A DNA stretch of 47,572 nt, from assembly GCA_002414505.1 (NCBI GenBank), contig DHZF01000119.1, positions 1-47,572 on the forward strand, written 5' to 3'. The DNA comes from Hyphomonas sp. UBA5111. Lineage in GTDB: Bacteria > Pseudomonadota > Alphaproteobacteria > Caulobacterales > Hyphomonadaceae. A program made the position numbers and the translations under genes. The notes below the pieces were generated by a model. It was given only the letters and a program-made list of their open reading frames with translations, did no database searches and was not told where the DNA came from. Within the stretch, counting starts at the first letter, position 1. Every line of letters starts with the position of its first letter. Positions 32,730 through 41,739 of this stretch are shown piece after piece.

Positions 32730-33638
32730 TTAGGCGGCGCTGGCGCCCGTGCTTGGCAGGCCTTGATCCTTCGCCATGCGCTTCATGGCCTTCTGAAGCT
32801 TTTCGAACGCCCGCACTTCAATCTGGCGGATCCGCTCCCGCGAGACATTGTAGACCTCGGAGAGTTCTTCCAGTGTCTTCGGTTCTTCCGACAGGCGCCG
32901 TTCGGTCAGGATGTGGCGTTCCCGTTCGTTCAGATCTTCCATGGCGGAGGTCAGCAATTCCATCCGCGCATTGAATTCCTGCTTGTCGGCAAACTCCTCG
33001 GCCTGGCCCTGGTCGTCGTCGGCCAGCCAGTCCTGCCATTCCATGTCGCCATCGGTGCCCATCGGCACGTTCAGGGATGCGTCCGAGCCGGACATGCGCC
33101 CATTCATGGAATAGACTTCGGCTTCCGTGACGTTGAGCTTTTCAGCAATCAGCTGTGCCTGTTCGGGGCGCAGATCGCCTTCGTCCAGGGCTTTCATCTC
33201 GCCCTTCAGGCGGCGCAGGTTGAAGAACAGCTTCTTCTGTGCGGCCGTGGTGCCCAGTTTGACGAGGCTCCAGCTGCGCAGGATGTATTCCTGGATCGCG
33301 GCCCGGATCCACCACATGGCGTAGGTGGCAAGGCGGAAGCCCTTGTCCGGGTCGAATTTCTTGACGGCCTGCATCAGGCCCACATTGCCCTCGGAGATCA
33401 CTTCGGCCATGGGCAGGCCATAGCCGCGATACCCCATTGCAATCTTGGCCACGAGACGCAGGTGGGATGTCACCATCTTCTCAGCGGCCTGGGTGTCTTC
33501 CTGTTCACGCCATTTCCGCGCGAGCATGAACTCCTCGTTCTTCTCGAGCATTGGGAATTTGCGAATTTCGGTGAGGTAGCGGCTCAGGCCCTGTTCCGGG
33601 CTGAGAGCCACGCTCGCACTGGCGGTTTTGTTCGCCAT
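32730..33638 (-). CDS. rpoH: Heat-shock sigma factor sigma-32
   Basis: RpoH directs RNA polymerase to heat-shock genes. The 302-residue protein starts with the region 1.2 block (SRYLTEIRKFPML), has region 2 (LRLVAKIAMGYRGYG, GNVGLMQAVKKFDPDKGFR, YAMWWIRAAIQEYILRSW) and the RpoH box QKKLFFNLRRLK that identifies sigma-32. Region 4 carries the helix-turn-helix (TLEELSEVYNVSRERIRQIE). The ATG at 33638 has AAAGGAGG upstream. A candidate EcfG-like promoter lies just upstream (see findings). Whether it is an RpoH1 or RpoH2 type cannot be decided here. Confidence 0.96.
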   Translation of the reverse strand: MANKTASASVALSPEQGLSRYLTEIRKFPMLEKNEEFMLARKWREQEDTQAAEKMVTSHLRLVAKIAMGYRGYGLPMAEVISEGNVGLMQAVKKFDPDKGFRLATYAMWWIRAAIQEYILRSWSLVKLGTTAAQKKLFFNLRRLKGEMKALDEGDLRPEQAQLIAEKLNVTEAEVYSMNGRMSGSDASLNVPMGTDGDMEWQDWLADDDQGQAEEFADKQEFNARMELLTSAMEDLNERERHILTERRLSEEPKTLEELSEVYNVSRERIRQIEVRAFEKLQKAMKRMAKDQGLPSTGASAA

Positions 33639-33957
33639 AATCCAATCTCCTCCTTTGCAGACCAACCCCGCTTTGCGGCGATCGTTCCGGCAATCAGATG
33701 TTCTTCCTGACGTTTAGCCCCGCTAAGCGGCGGCGTCGCCCCGTATTATCCGCATGTATGTCATCGCGGATTAACATAAATAAGCGCGCCACCCCTGCTT
33801 TTGAAGGGGTTTTGAACGGCTGAATTCACTTGCCGCGGCCAGCTTGTCCATTGCCATCGAAGGGGGCGCATATACGCCGCACCTTCCTGTCAGAAGTTGC
33901 GGAACCGGTTTGAATGTTAAGCGGTTGATTGCCCGTATCATAACAGGAAATACTAAA
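33639..33957. other. Divergent control region between rpoH and the YcgG operon
   Basis: These 319 bases hold no gene I can support. Two GGAAC elements are present: one on the minus strand at 33683-33687 facing rpoH (GGAAC-N16-GGTT), and one on the plus strand at 33901-33905 facing the YcgG-like gene (GGAAC-N16-CGGT). Both are one base short of the EcfG -10 consensus. A plus-strand hairpin ACCCCT-N8-AGGGGT with TTT at 33791-33813 could be a leader structure. No guanidine-type riboswitch is recognisable. Confidence 0.45.
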
Positions 33958-34632
33958 ATGGGCAGCACTACTCTCAGTCGCACGGATGCCTTCAAGCAGT
34001 TTGTGCAATCCGACACCTTCCCCTGTATCGGCGCAAAATCCGCAATGGTCCGCGACCAGCTGATGATTGCCGAGTTTGGCGATATCGACTCCGCCGCCGG
34101 GGACATCAATCTCAGGCGGGCGCTCGAAGAGTTTATCGAACAGCTCGATTTTGATTCGCCGGTCGTTCAGTCCTTCGTGGCGATCTTCACCGGGCCGACC
34201 CAGATGTCGGAAACCGAATTCGAGCGCGCGCTCTGGAATCGGCTCCAATCCCTCCACAATCTCGACGTGGTCGAGGGCAGGGGGTGGGCCGAGAGCGCCG
34301 AGCGCGACCCGGAATCGGCGCATTTCTCCATGGGCCTGCTGGGCGAAGCGTTCTTCGTCATCGGCTTGCACCCCGACGCGTCCCGTCCGGCCCGCCGATT
34401 TGAGTTTCCCGCGCTCGTGTTCAATTCGCATGAGCAGTTTGAGCGCCTGCGGGAAGATGGTAGGTTCGATAAGATGAAAAAGATCATCCGCGAGCGCGAC
34501 AAGGCGCTGGCCGGATCGGTCAATCCGATGCTGGCCGATTTCGGTCGCGGCTCTGAAGCCGCCCAATATTCCGGCCGCGAGGTCGGGCCCGACTGGAAAT
34601 GTCCGTTCACCCCACAGGAGCCGCTGAAATGA
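33958..34632 (+). CDS. YqcI/YcgG family protein (heme-oxygenase-like N-hydroxylase relative)
   Basis: This 224-residue protein matches the YqcI/YcgG family. It has FPCIGAKSAM near the N-terminus, the block GLHPDASRPARRFEFPALVFN in two parts around SRPARRF, HEQFERLRE, SVNPMLADFGRGSEAAQYSGR and the ending WKCPF. One family member, GntA, is a heme-dependent N-hydroxylase of a guanidino compound in guanitoxin biosynthesis; whether this protein does similar chemistry is inference. The ATG at 33958 follows AGGAAA and removes an unsupported upstream extension. It is coupled by ATGA overlap to a DUF1989 gene. Confidence 0.85.
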   Translation: MGSTTLSRTDAFKQFVQSDTFPCIGAKSAMVRDQLMIAEFGDIDSAAGDINLRRALEEFIEQLDFDSPVVQSFVAIFTGPTQMSETEFERALWNRLQSLHNLDVVEGRGWAESAERDPESAHFSMGLLGEAFFVIGLHPDASRPARRFEFPALVFNSHEQFERLREDGRFDKMKKIIRERDKALAGSVNPMLADFGRGSEAAQYSGREVGPDWKCPFTPQEPLK

Positions 34633-35222
34633 GCCATCGAATTCCGCCAAAATCCGGCGCCGCCTTTATCCTTCGCAAGGGCGAGCGCCTGACCGTAACG
34701 GATCCCGAGGGCGAACAGGTCAGCGATATGGTCGCGTATAATCTGGACGACCGGAAGGAAGTCATTTCGTCCGGTCGCTCCCTCGATTATGCCGGGCGCA
34801 TGTTCCTGACCAAGGGAGACATTCTCTACTCGAACCGCAGCAATGACATGCTGAAGATTGTCGAGGACGAAGTGGGGCGTCACGATTTCACCCTGACGCC
34901 TTGCTCGAAGGACACATTCCGCAAGCTGTATAATGAGGCAGACCCAAAAGGCGGCTGTCAGGAAAACCTGGAAGCGGCGCTCGCCGATTATAATATCGGG
35001 CCGGATGATATCCCCGTCGCGTTCAACATCTTCATGCATGTGGCGACCGATCCCGAGACCGGCGAGATCAAGGTGCTGCCGCCGCTCAGTAAGGCCGGGC
35101 AATCGATCACCTTCGAAGCCTGCATGGATCTGCTGATCGGCATGACCAGTTGCTCGGCCGGAGAGTCGAACAATTTTGCGTACAAGCCGATTGATTACGA
35201 GATCGCGTCGGGGGCGGTCTGA
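34629..35222 (+). CDS. DUF1989 (urea-carboxylase-associated) protein
   Basis: This 197-residue protein is a DUF1989 member. Its blocks are KGERLTVTDPEGEQVSDMVAYN, GDILYSNRSNDMLKIVEDEVG (in pieces), CQENLEAALADYNI, DDIPVAFNIFMHV and MTSCSAGESNNF. The family often accompanies urea/guanidine carboxylase genes, where it is thought to act on guanidine derivatives; conserved Cys residues suggest metal binding. No carboxylase gene is in the window. It overlaps the YcgG-like gene (ATGA) and the DUF421 gene (TGATGG), so the three proteins are made together. Confidence 0.9.
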   Translation: MSHRIPPKSGAAFILRKGERLTVTDPEGEQVSDMVAYNLDDRKEVISSGRSLDYAGRMFLTKGDILYSNRSNDMLKIVEDEVGRHDFTLTPCSKDTFRKLYNEADPKGGCQENLEAALADYNIGPDDIPVAFNIFMHVATDPETGEIKVLPPLSKAGQSITFEACMDLLIGMTSCSAGESNNFAYKPIDYEIASGAV

Positions 35223-35764
35223 TGGATATTTCAGCCATTTATTATGACGGGTGGAAGGATCTGGTCCGGATCGCCCTGGCTGCGCCCGTCATCTATTTCA
35301 CGATCATCGCATTCATCCGCCTCGCCGGTAAGCGGTCGACCTCGCAGATGAACAATTTTGACTGGGTGGTGACGGTGGCGCTCGGCTCCATCGCCGGGGC
35401 CGGGATTACCTCAAACAGTGTCACGGCTTTGGAGGCCCTGTTCGCGATCCTGGTCCTGCTGGGCATTCAATGGGCCCTGACCTTCATCATTGCGCGCAAT
35501 GGCGGCCTTGAGGGACTGGTCAAATCCAGCCCGCGCCTGCTCGTCTATCGGGGGGAATATCTCGAAAAGAATATTCGGGATGAGCGCCTGACCAAATCGG
35601 AAGTGCTTGCGGCGCTCCGCGAAAATGGCCTCACCCATGTGGAAGCGGCCGAAGCGGTCGTGCTGGAAACCGACGCGTCGTTCAGCGTGATTGCGCGCGA
35701 GAATGCCAGCGTGTCGCCCGAGCATCTCGCCCGCTCCGTGCGGGGTGTCCCGGACCAGTCCTGA
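35222..35764 (+). CDS. DUF421 (YetF-like) membrane protein
   Basis: This 180-residue protein has two or three membrane helices (about residues 14-34, 46-64 and 66-90), with the family motif RLAGKRSTSQMNNFDWVVTVALGS (in pieces) near the first loop, and a C-terminal cytosolic domain with SSPRLLVYRGEYLEKNIRDERLT. DUF421 proteins occur widely; their role is unknown, some being linked to spore or stress functions. Its start overlaps the DUF1989 stop, making it the third gene of the unit. Confidence 0.88.
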   Translation: MDISAIYYDGWKDLVRIALAAPVIYFTIIAFIRLAGKRSTSQMNNFDWVVTVALGSIAGAGITSNSVTALEALFAILVLLGIQWALTFIIARNGGLEGLVKSSPRLLVYRGEYLEKNIRDERLTKSEVLAALRENGLTHVEAAEAVVLETDASFSVIARENASVSPEHLARSVRGVPDQS

Positions 35765-35932
35765 CGCTGAATTCCTGCCGCATACGGGCAAGTGAATACT
35801 GCTGCGTGTCATAATAAATTCACATAATTCAATGGCTTGTCCGCTGTTGTGGATATTGCTGGTTACCAAGTTTTCAGACTGTCCTGATAGGCAGACCCCT
35901 GAGTGCCTTTGGGTGGGGCAGATGGGTTTATT

Positions 35933-37654
35933 ATGAGATTTCGCTCCACGTCATGGATGCATTTTTCGCCGCTCTATGTGAGCGACAGTTTTGATGCGGT
36001 GTCGGCATTCTTTGTCAGCAACCCGGAAGCCACCCTGTGTCCGATCGTGGACCGGACCGGCAAGCCGGTGGGCTTCGTCTCGCTACAGGCGTTCCAGCGG
36101 CTAATCTCGAACCCGTTCGGATATGCCCTGAACCAGAAGAAGGGGGTGGCCGGGATCATGGACCGCAACCCGCTGGTCATGGCCCTGTCCGAGGATGCGG
36201 CGACGGTATTCGGCAGCATCCGGGACAAATCAGACCTGCTGACCAATGGCCTGATCCTGATCCATGAGGACGGCGTCTATGCGGGCTGCCTGAATGCGCT
36301 GGGCGTGTTTCATGCCCTGACCGAAATTCATGCCAGCATGCTGACCGACCTGCAGGCCGAAATCGAGGAGCGCGAGCGCGCCGAGCGCAAGATCCGGCAA
36401 CTGGCCGACACCGACCCCCTGACACAGATCCTCAATCGCCGCGCCTTCGTCCGGGAAGTGCAGTCCCTGGTCGAGCAGGGGGCACCCTTCATGTGCGCTC
36501 TGGTGGATCTGGACCGGTTCAAGCCGCTGAATGATCGCTATGGACATGCCATTGGGGACCGCGTGCTGAAAGTGCTGGCAAGCCGGCTCTCGGAGATGGA
36601 GGGCTGCCAGTTTGCGTGCCGGCTGGGCGGGGACGAGTTTGCGTTTGTGCTGGGCGGCGACGGAGCGCTCGCGCTGGACATGGCGGCCCACGCCCAGAGT
36701 GCGCTGCTCTCCCCGATAGAGACAGAGCTTGGCCTTGTCTCGGTTGGAGCCTCCATCGGGCTTGCGGCCTTCCCGCAGGATGCGGCTGATGAGACCAGTC
36801 TGATGTATGCCGCCGACAAGGCGATGATCCGGATAAAATCCGAAGGCGGAGGAATTGCTGCGTTCGACCGTCGGCAGGACATGTCCGACATGGGCGCCGA
36901 AGAGTTCGACAAGACCATTATCGGGGCCGTGAAGGACAATCGCTTCCAGCCCGCCGTCCAGCCGATCCTGGACCTGCGCACGCATATGATAGCGGGCTAT
37001 GAGGTGCTTGCGCGCTGGCCTGATAGCGGGTTCAGCCGCCAGCCCTCGCCGAAACAGTTCATGCCGGCGGTTGAGCGTCTCGGCCTGATCGACAGCTTCT
37101 TCTGGTCCATGCTCAATCAGGCGCTGCGCTGGCTGCCGGATGGCACCAGCTTCCTGTCTTTCAACGTCTCCCCGTCGCAGCTGACGTCTCATGAATTTGC
37201 CGACAATTTCCTAAACGCGCTGCGGCGGCATGGCATCCCGCCAGAACGGATCGAGCTCGAAATCACCGAGAATGTCCTGTTCCGGAATATCGACACGAGC
37301 AAGCAGGTGCTGGGCAAGATTGTCGGGGCAGGGGTCTCGCTTGCCCTCGATGATTTCGGCACCGGCTATTCCTCGCTCTCCCTGTTGGAAGAATTGCCCT
37401 TCAACAAGGTCAAGCTCGACAAGAGTCTGCTGGGCAAGAAGAGTGATTCCGGCGTCCTGCCGAAAGTGCTGACGGGCAGTCTGAAGATGTGCCGGGAAAT
37501 GAATCTGATCAGCTGCGCCGAAGGCGTGGAAACCAGCTGGCAGCTGGAACAGCTCGCCACGCGCAATTGCGACCTGATCCAGGGCTATCTGATCGGCCGG
37601 GCTGTGCTCTGCAAGGAAATGACCGCGCCCGACCTCAATGTGCGCGCAGGCTGA
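35933..37654 (+). CDS. CBS-like/GGDEF/EAL cyclic-di-GMP enzyme
   Basis: This 573-residue cytosolic protein may both make and break cyclic di-GMP. The N-terminus (about 15-140) looks like a CBS pair (CPIVDRTGKPVGFVSLQAF; GLILIHEDGVYAGCL). The GGDEF domain has an intact GGDEF at 232-236 after LDRFKPLNDRYGH, so cyclase activity is plausible. The phosphodiesterase domain has EVL at 357-359 (an accepted EAL variant), FNVSPSQL, LEITEN, DDFGTGYSS, KLDKSLL and CAEGVET, so all the usual metal and catalytic positions are present. The start is the ATG at 35933. It stands alone. Confidence 0.92.
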   Translation: MRFRSTSWMHFSPLYVSDSFDAVSAFFVSNPEATLCPIVDRTGKPVGFVSLQAFQRLISNPFGYALNQKKGVAGIMDRNPLVMALSEDAATVFGSIRDKSDLLTNGLILIHEDGVYAGCLNALGVFHALTEIHASMLTDLQAEIEERERAERKIRQLADTDPLTQILNRRAFVREVQSLVEQGAPFMCALVDLDRFKPLNDRYGHAIGDRVLKVLASRLSEMEGCQFACRLGGDEFAFVLGGDGALALDMAAHAQSALLSPIETELGLVSVGASIGLAAFPQDAADETSLMYAADKAMIRIKSEGGGIAAFDRRQDMSDMGAEEFDKTIIGAVKDNRFQPAVQPILDLRTHMIAGYEVLARWPDSGFSRQPSPKQFMPAVERLGLIDSFFWSMLNQALRWLPDGTSFLSFNVSPSQLTSHEFADNFLNALRRHGIPPERIELEITENVLFRNIDTSKQVLGKIVGAGVSLALDDFGTGYSSLSLLEELPFNKVKLDKSLLGKKSDSGVLPKVLTGSLKMCREMNLISCAEGVETSWQLEQLATRNCDLIQGYLIGRAVLCKEMTAPDLNVRAG

Positions 37655-37777
37655 CGCCGTCGACAGAGGGAATAGCGGCGGGCGTATCCTGCACCAAATG
37701 CCCCGATCCTGTAATCATGCCTGGCCTTGGTCAGACCTTATCCGTCCTCCCGGTAGGCGAGGGATATACTCTCGCAC

Positions 37778-38155
37778 ATGGACAGCCTGTTTGCGCCCCC
37801 ACCGCCGCTCAAGCCGCACCTTAGACCGTTCCGGTTCTGGATATGGTTACAACTGGTCCTGCTGCGCCTCTATGTGCGCCGCCTGAAGGGGCGCGGCACG
37901 CCGTTTCTGACAATGTGTGATGCCCGCGGCACTGTCTGGATCGCCGCCATCGGAGATGCGCCGGAAACCGCGCGGCCAGATCCTTTGGCCTTCACGCCGT
38001 CAAAGGCATTTCAGGTGGCGATGGGCTGTGTGTCACCGTCCGGCATGGGGCTGGAGATTGCCCGATTTGCCATGCGCATGGTTCGGGGCGTCTCGTCCCG
38101 TGCCGACCGACAGGGGCAGGGGCCGGGTTTGCCGCTGCCTCTGCCAGACACCTGA
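37778..38155 (+). CDS. Small unknown protein
   Basis: This 125-residue protein has a Pro-rich start (LFAPPPPLKP), one moderately hydrophobic stretch (FRFWIWLQLVLLRLYV, about residues 19-34) and a globular part with TVWIAAIGD and PSKAFQVAMG. A GAGGG-type site is near the ATG at 37778. It is rich in Arg and Pro toward the end. No family is recognised; it could be a lineage-specific gene. Coding is supported by third-position GC bias and the absence of a better frame. Confidence 0.5.
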   Translation: MDSLFAPPPPLKPHLRPFRFWIWLQLVLLRLYVRRLKGRGTPFLTMCDARGTVWIAAIGDAPETARPDPLAFTPSKAFQVAMGCVSPSGMGLEIARFAMRMVRGVSSRADRQGQGPGLPLPLPDT

Positions 38156-38275
38156 CCGCCTGGCGCTCCTGAAAACCTGATCTCAAATTCCAAGCGCCTT
38201 CACGGGCGTCTCACCCGCATGTTTTGATGGCGGAATGGTCATGACGTGCCCGTCACAGGACAAACGGCCTGGCCG

Positions 38276-39403
38276 CTACTCGGTTTCCAGTTCGACGCGG
38301 GCCTCGGCCAGATAATCCGTAGATCGCATTTCATGGAGCCGGCTGGCGGTGCGCTCGAACTCGAAACTGCCATCGCCTTCAGGGTAGAGGCTTTCCGGCT
38401 CGGCCGCTGCGCTGGCGACCAGCTTGATCTTCGCCTCATAAAGCGCGTCGATCAGCGCCACGAAGCGCGCCGCCTCATTCCGGTTTTCCGGGCCAAGGGT
38501 CGGAATGCCTGACAGGATCACCGTGTTGAAATTTGCGGCAATCGCCAGATAGTCCCGTGACCCGAGTGGCCGGGCGCACAATTCCTCGAAGGTGAAGCGC
38601 GCCACCCCGGCGGCTTCCCGATGCACTTCCAGCTTCCGGCCCTTGACGGTCAGCACGCAATGCTGCGGTTCGGCGCCAAGGGTCAGCCGGTCCCAGGCCC
38701 GGTCCAGCGCGGCCTCGGACCCCGCGTTCAGCGGCGCATACCAGACCGGCGCTTCGATCAGGCGGTCGAGCCGGTAATCCCGTTCCGAGGCGAGTTCCAG
38801 AATCTCGCAATGCGCCTTCAGATGCTCGATGAAGGGCAGGAAGAGGGGGCGGTTGATGCCATCCTTGTAGAGATCATTGGGGTGGCGGTTGGACGTGGCC
38901 ACCACCGTGACCGCCATGTCGAACAGCGCCTCGAACAGGCGGGCCAGAACCATCGCATCGGCGATCTGGGTGACCTGGAACTCATCGAAGCAGAGCAGGC
39001 TCGCCTCGGAGGCGATCTGTTTCGCCACTGGCGCGATTGGGTCGTCGCCCGCTCCCTTCACGCGCCATTCCGAACGCTTGCGGTCGTCCTGTGACAGCTT
39101 GCGCCAGGCATCCAGACGGTCATGTACTTCGGCCATGAATTCATGGAAATGGACCCGGCGGCGGGCTTCTACCGGCGCACTCTCGAAGAACAGATCCATC
39201 AGCATGGATTTGCCCCGGCCGACGCCGCCCCACATGTAGAGACCGGTTACGGTTTCGGCTTTCGAGAACCAGCCCCCGGTCTTGCGGTTGGCCAGTCGGT
39301 GTTCCAGATCGTTCAGCGCCGCAGCGGCCGTGGCCTGAACCGGGTCCGGCGTCAGCTGGCCGCTCTCGATGCGGGCTTCATATTTCTCAAGCACGTTGGG
39401 CAT
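38276..39403 (-). CDS. zapE: ZapE/AFG1-family ATPase
   Basis: ZapE is a cell-division-associated ATPase related to yeast Afg1. The 375-residue product has Walker A WGGVGRGKS (58-66), LMDLFF, the HFHEFM motif, Walker B LLCFDEFQVTQIADAM and sensor TSNRHPNDLYKDG, all typical of the family. I use the ATG at 39403; the frame upstream enters the rhomboid gene. It lies five bases after the rhomboid gene stop and is likely co-transcribed with it. Confidence 0.93.
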   Translation of the reverse strand: MPNVLEKYEARIESGQLTPDPVQATAAAALNDLEHRLANRKTGGWFSKAETVTGLYMWGGVGRGKSMLMDLFFESAPVEARRRVHFHEFMAEVHDRLDAWRKLSQDDRKRSEWRVKGAGDDPIAPVAKQIASEASLLCFDEFQVTQIADAMVLARLFEALFDMAVTVVATSNRHPNDLYKDGINRPLFLPFIEHLKAHCEILELASERDYRLDRLIEAPVWYAPLNAGSEAALDRAWDRLTLGAEPQHCVLTVKGRKLEVHREAAGVARFTFEELCARPLGSRDYLAIAANFNTVILSGIPTLGPENRNEAARFVALIDALYEAKIKLVASAAAEPESLYPEGDGSFEFERTASRLHEMRSTDYLAEARVELETE

Positions 39404-39408
39404 ATTTC

Positions 39409-40014
39409 TCAACCCAGCCGCTCGGCGATCTGGGCCAGCAGCCGGCTCCACGAACCGGGCACGAGCAGGAAGGTCAGCGCCGCGCCGGCCAGCGCTCCGC
39501 CAAGGTGGGCCCCATGTGCGATCATCGTGTTAGGCCTGCGTGAGAGAAAATAGCTGACGGAAATGAACAATGCGGCAGCCACGATCGCCCACATGGGAAT
39601 GATGAAGAACAGGCCCAGCATGGCGAATGGCAATAGCACGCTGAAGGAGAGCACCACGCCCGAGGTCGCACCGGATGCGCCGACCGCGCGATAATCCGGC
39701 TGGTTCTTCTTGTCGACATATTCCCAGATATTCCCTGCCAGCAGTGAGCCAATATAGATGATCAGGAAAGTCGTTGCACCGAGAATACGTTCCAACACCC
39801 GGCCAAATTCCCACAGGACGAACATGTTGATGAACAAATGGGTCGCATTCACGTGCAGGAAGGCGGAGGTCACGAAACGCCACCACTGCCGGCCATCCCG
39901 GATCGGGGCGATCCAGAAATTGTTGTCCTCAAAGAAGTCGCGGTTCGACAGGCCGATCAGGCTGACGAGGACATTGGCCGCGATCAGGCTGATCGTCACG
40001 GGGAATTCCATCAT
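39409..40014 (-). CDS. Rhomboid-family intramembrane serine protease
   Basis: This 201-residue protein has about six membrane helices and the rhomboid hallmarks: HVNATHLFINM in loop/helix 2, the catalytic Ser114 in GASG, and His170 in AHGAHLGG, so the Ser-His dyad is intact. Such proteases cut transmembrane substrates within the inner membrane. Two adjacent ATGs (40014, 40011) are possible; I use the first. It precedes zapE by five bases. Substrates are unknown. Confidence 0.9.
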   Translation of the reverse strand: MMEFPVTISLIAANVLVSLIGLSNRDFFEDNNFWIAPIRDGRQWWRFVTSAFLHVNATHLFINMFVLWEFGRVLERILGATTFLIIYIGSLLAGNIWEYVDKKNQPDYRAVGASGATSGVVLSFSVLLPFAMLGLFFIIPMWAIVAAALFISVSYFLSRRPNTMIAHGAHLGGALAGAALTFLLVPGSWSRLLAQIAERLG

Positions 40015-40047
40015 CGGGGTCACCGCCTTGTTGCTATGCCGCCCAGC

Positions 40048-40079
40048 AAAAAGCCGCCCGGACGTATCCAAGGCGGCTT
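40048..40079 (-). terminator. Rho-independent terminator of the lone receiver gene
   Basis: Read on the minus strand, AAGCCGCC and GGCGGCTT pair around a 13-base loop and run into a T-tract of five. It lies about 40 bases after the stop of the receiver gene and before the rhomboid gene. A second hairpin (GGGCGCTT/AAGCGCCC, 40092-40110) precedes it without a T-tract. Confidence 0.7.
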
Positions 40080-40117
40080 AGCAAGGGGAAGGGGCGCTTC
40101 GCAAGCGCCCGGATGGG

Positions 40118-40552
40118 TTAGGCCGCGCGGACGGCCTTGGTTTCTGCGGCTGGCATCAGGTCCATCAGGAAGTCTTCAAACGCATCGGGGCGCTGGATGA
40201 AGCGATTGAACGGCAGCGTCGCCTTGAAGATGGCCTGAGGATGGATGTTGGCGCCGCAGCGCAGGGCGGACTCAACGGCCTGGTCACGCACATCCATGGA
40301 AGAGACAACGGCGATCCGGTATTTGCCCATATTGGCAACCCGCGCGATGGTCATGTCAGGGTCGAAGGAATCCGGCAGGCCGAGGTCCAGGACAACAAGG
40401 TCGAAGCGTTCGAGGCGCAGGCGGGACTCTGCCAGCATCAGGGTCGGCGCCATGACAAGGTCGACTTGCACGCGCGAACGCGCTGCCTTGTCTGCCGCAA
40501 TCGCCAGCATGTCCCGTACCGGCTCGTGATCTTCAACCCAGAGAACTTTCAT
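40118..40552 (-). CDS. Response regulator, receiver domain only
   Basis: This 144-residue protein is a receiver: acidic pocket VEDHE (residues 6-10), phosphoacceptor Asp56 in VVLDLGLPDS, and the switch residue in VVSSMD. The usual Lys is not in a clear KPF motif; FKATLPF near residue 110 may replace it. A short Ala-rich tail follows in place of an output domain. No kinase lies next to it, so it is an orphan. A terminator follows, so it is monocistronic. Confidence 0.85.
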   Translation of the reverse strand: MKVLWVEDHEPVRDMLAIAADKAARSRVQVDLVMAPTLMLAESRLRLERFDLVVLDLGLPDSFDPDMTIARVANMGKYRIAVVSSMDVRDQAVESALRCGANIHPQAIFKATLPFNRFIQRPDAFEDFLMDLMPAAETKAVRAA

Positions 40553-40793
40553 CTACACTTATCCCGATTAATTTGCCCGCGAAGGAAAGCCTTAAGCCAA
40601 CCCCCCTGTGGCGTTCACAATGGCACGTGGCTCTTACGTCTTGGTAAAGCGAAACTTTCCGAAGTGTTTATATTTCAACACAATGCAGCTGCGGAGCCGT
40701 CCCACCGAGGGACCTTGATCCTGTACTTCCCGCTTTGAGGGATTCGCCCGAACCCCTATGTATATAAGGGGAGAACGGAGTGGCCAGCACCCT

Positions 40794-41696
40794 ATGAGTG
40801 ACGAGAGCCTGATCGCAAAACCGCCCGCCTTGCAGGCGTCTGCATTTCTTGATGCAGAAAAAAACATTGACCAGCATATCGTCGATACGCTGATCGAGGA
40901 ACGCTGTCCGAAACTCCGGGACAGCTGGTCCTGGCCGCTTGTCCGTCCGGTCCTCTACAAGACGCTCGGCTATCGCCGCGCCCGGGAAATGGCCGACACG
41001 ATCATGCAGCTGACCGGGCGGGAATCCTTCGACCATCTCTCCCGCCAGCTGGACTTCTCGCTCGACGTGGAGGGCATTGAGCGCCTTCCCCAATCCGGCA
41101 GGATCATCATCGCTGCGAACCATCCGACCGGCCTTGCCGATGGCGTGGCGGTCTGGGACCTGCTGAAGCAGGTGCGCGAGGATATTGTCTTCTTTGCCAA
41201 TGCCGATGCGATCCGGGTCAATCCGCAGTTTCAGGATGTCATCATCCCGGTCGAATGGGTCGCCGAGAAGCGTACCCCCGCCAAGACAAGAGAAACGCTG
41301 AAGCGGGCCGGGCAGGCCTTCGCCGAAGAGAAATGCGTCGTCATCTTCCCGTCCGGCCGGCTGGCACGGAAGGAAGATGGCCGGCTGATCGAGAAGGACT
41401 GGTTCTCCACCGTGGTCGGCCTCGCCCGGAAACAGAAAACACCGATCCTGCCGCTCAATCTCGATGCGTGGAATTCCCGGCTGTTCTATTTCTTCAGCGA
41501 GCTGAACCCGGAACTGCGCGATATCACCCTGTTCCACGAGTTGCTCAACAAGCGCGGCGCGGAAGTGCGCATGACATTCGGCCAGATGATTCATCCGGAC
41601 CGGCTGCAAGGCGATGCGGGCGATCTGACTGAAAAACTGAAGCACCATGTCGCCTACGATCTTCTGCAGGACAGCGCGGCCGTGTTCAAACCCTGA
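40794..41696 (+). CDS. PlsC-like glycerolipid acyltransferase
   Basis: This 300-residue protein matches the 1-acylglycerol-3-phosphate O-acyltransferase superfamily. The catalytic block is ANHPTGLADG (residues 108-117), in which His and Asp are five residues apart, as in the hemolysin/OlsA-related branch rather than the classic HX4D. The acyl-acceptor block is VIFPSGRLARK, and IIPVEWVAEKR and PILPLNLDAWNSR follow. No clear membrane helix is present. The ATG at 40794 is chosen since the family similarity starts after it; an ATG at 40758 would add 12 residues. The lipid acceptor is unknown. Confidence 0.85.
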   Translation: MSDESLIAKPPALQASAFLDAEKNIDQHIVDTLIEERCPKLRDSWSWPLVRPVLYKTLGYRRAREMADTIMQLTGRESFDHLSRQLDFSLDVEGIERLPQSGRIIIAANHPTGLADGVAVWDLLKQVREDIVFFANADAIRVNPQFQDVIIPVEWVAEKRTPAKTRETLKRAGQAFAEEKCVVIFPSGRLARKEDGRLIEKDWFSTVVGLARKQKTPILPLNLDAWNSRLFYFFSELNPELRDITLFHELLNKRGAEVRMTFGQMIHPDRLQGDAGDLTEKLKHHVAYDLLQDSAAVFKP

Positions 41697-41739
41697 TGCG
41701 GGGCTGGGCAGGGCGGGCGACCCCGGTTAAGGGAACGCC

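Noticed and set aside
33844..33957. Guanidine riboswitch before the YcgG-DUF1989 operon
   Set aside because: I looked because of the guanidine link, but found only short hairpins and no recognisable ykkC-type conserved core.
40621..40638. TGGCACGTGG resembling a sigma-54 -24 element before the acyltransferase
   Set aside because: No GC dinucleotide lies ten bases after the GG, so the -12 element is missing.
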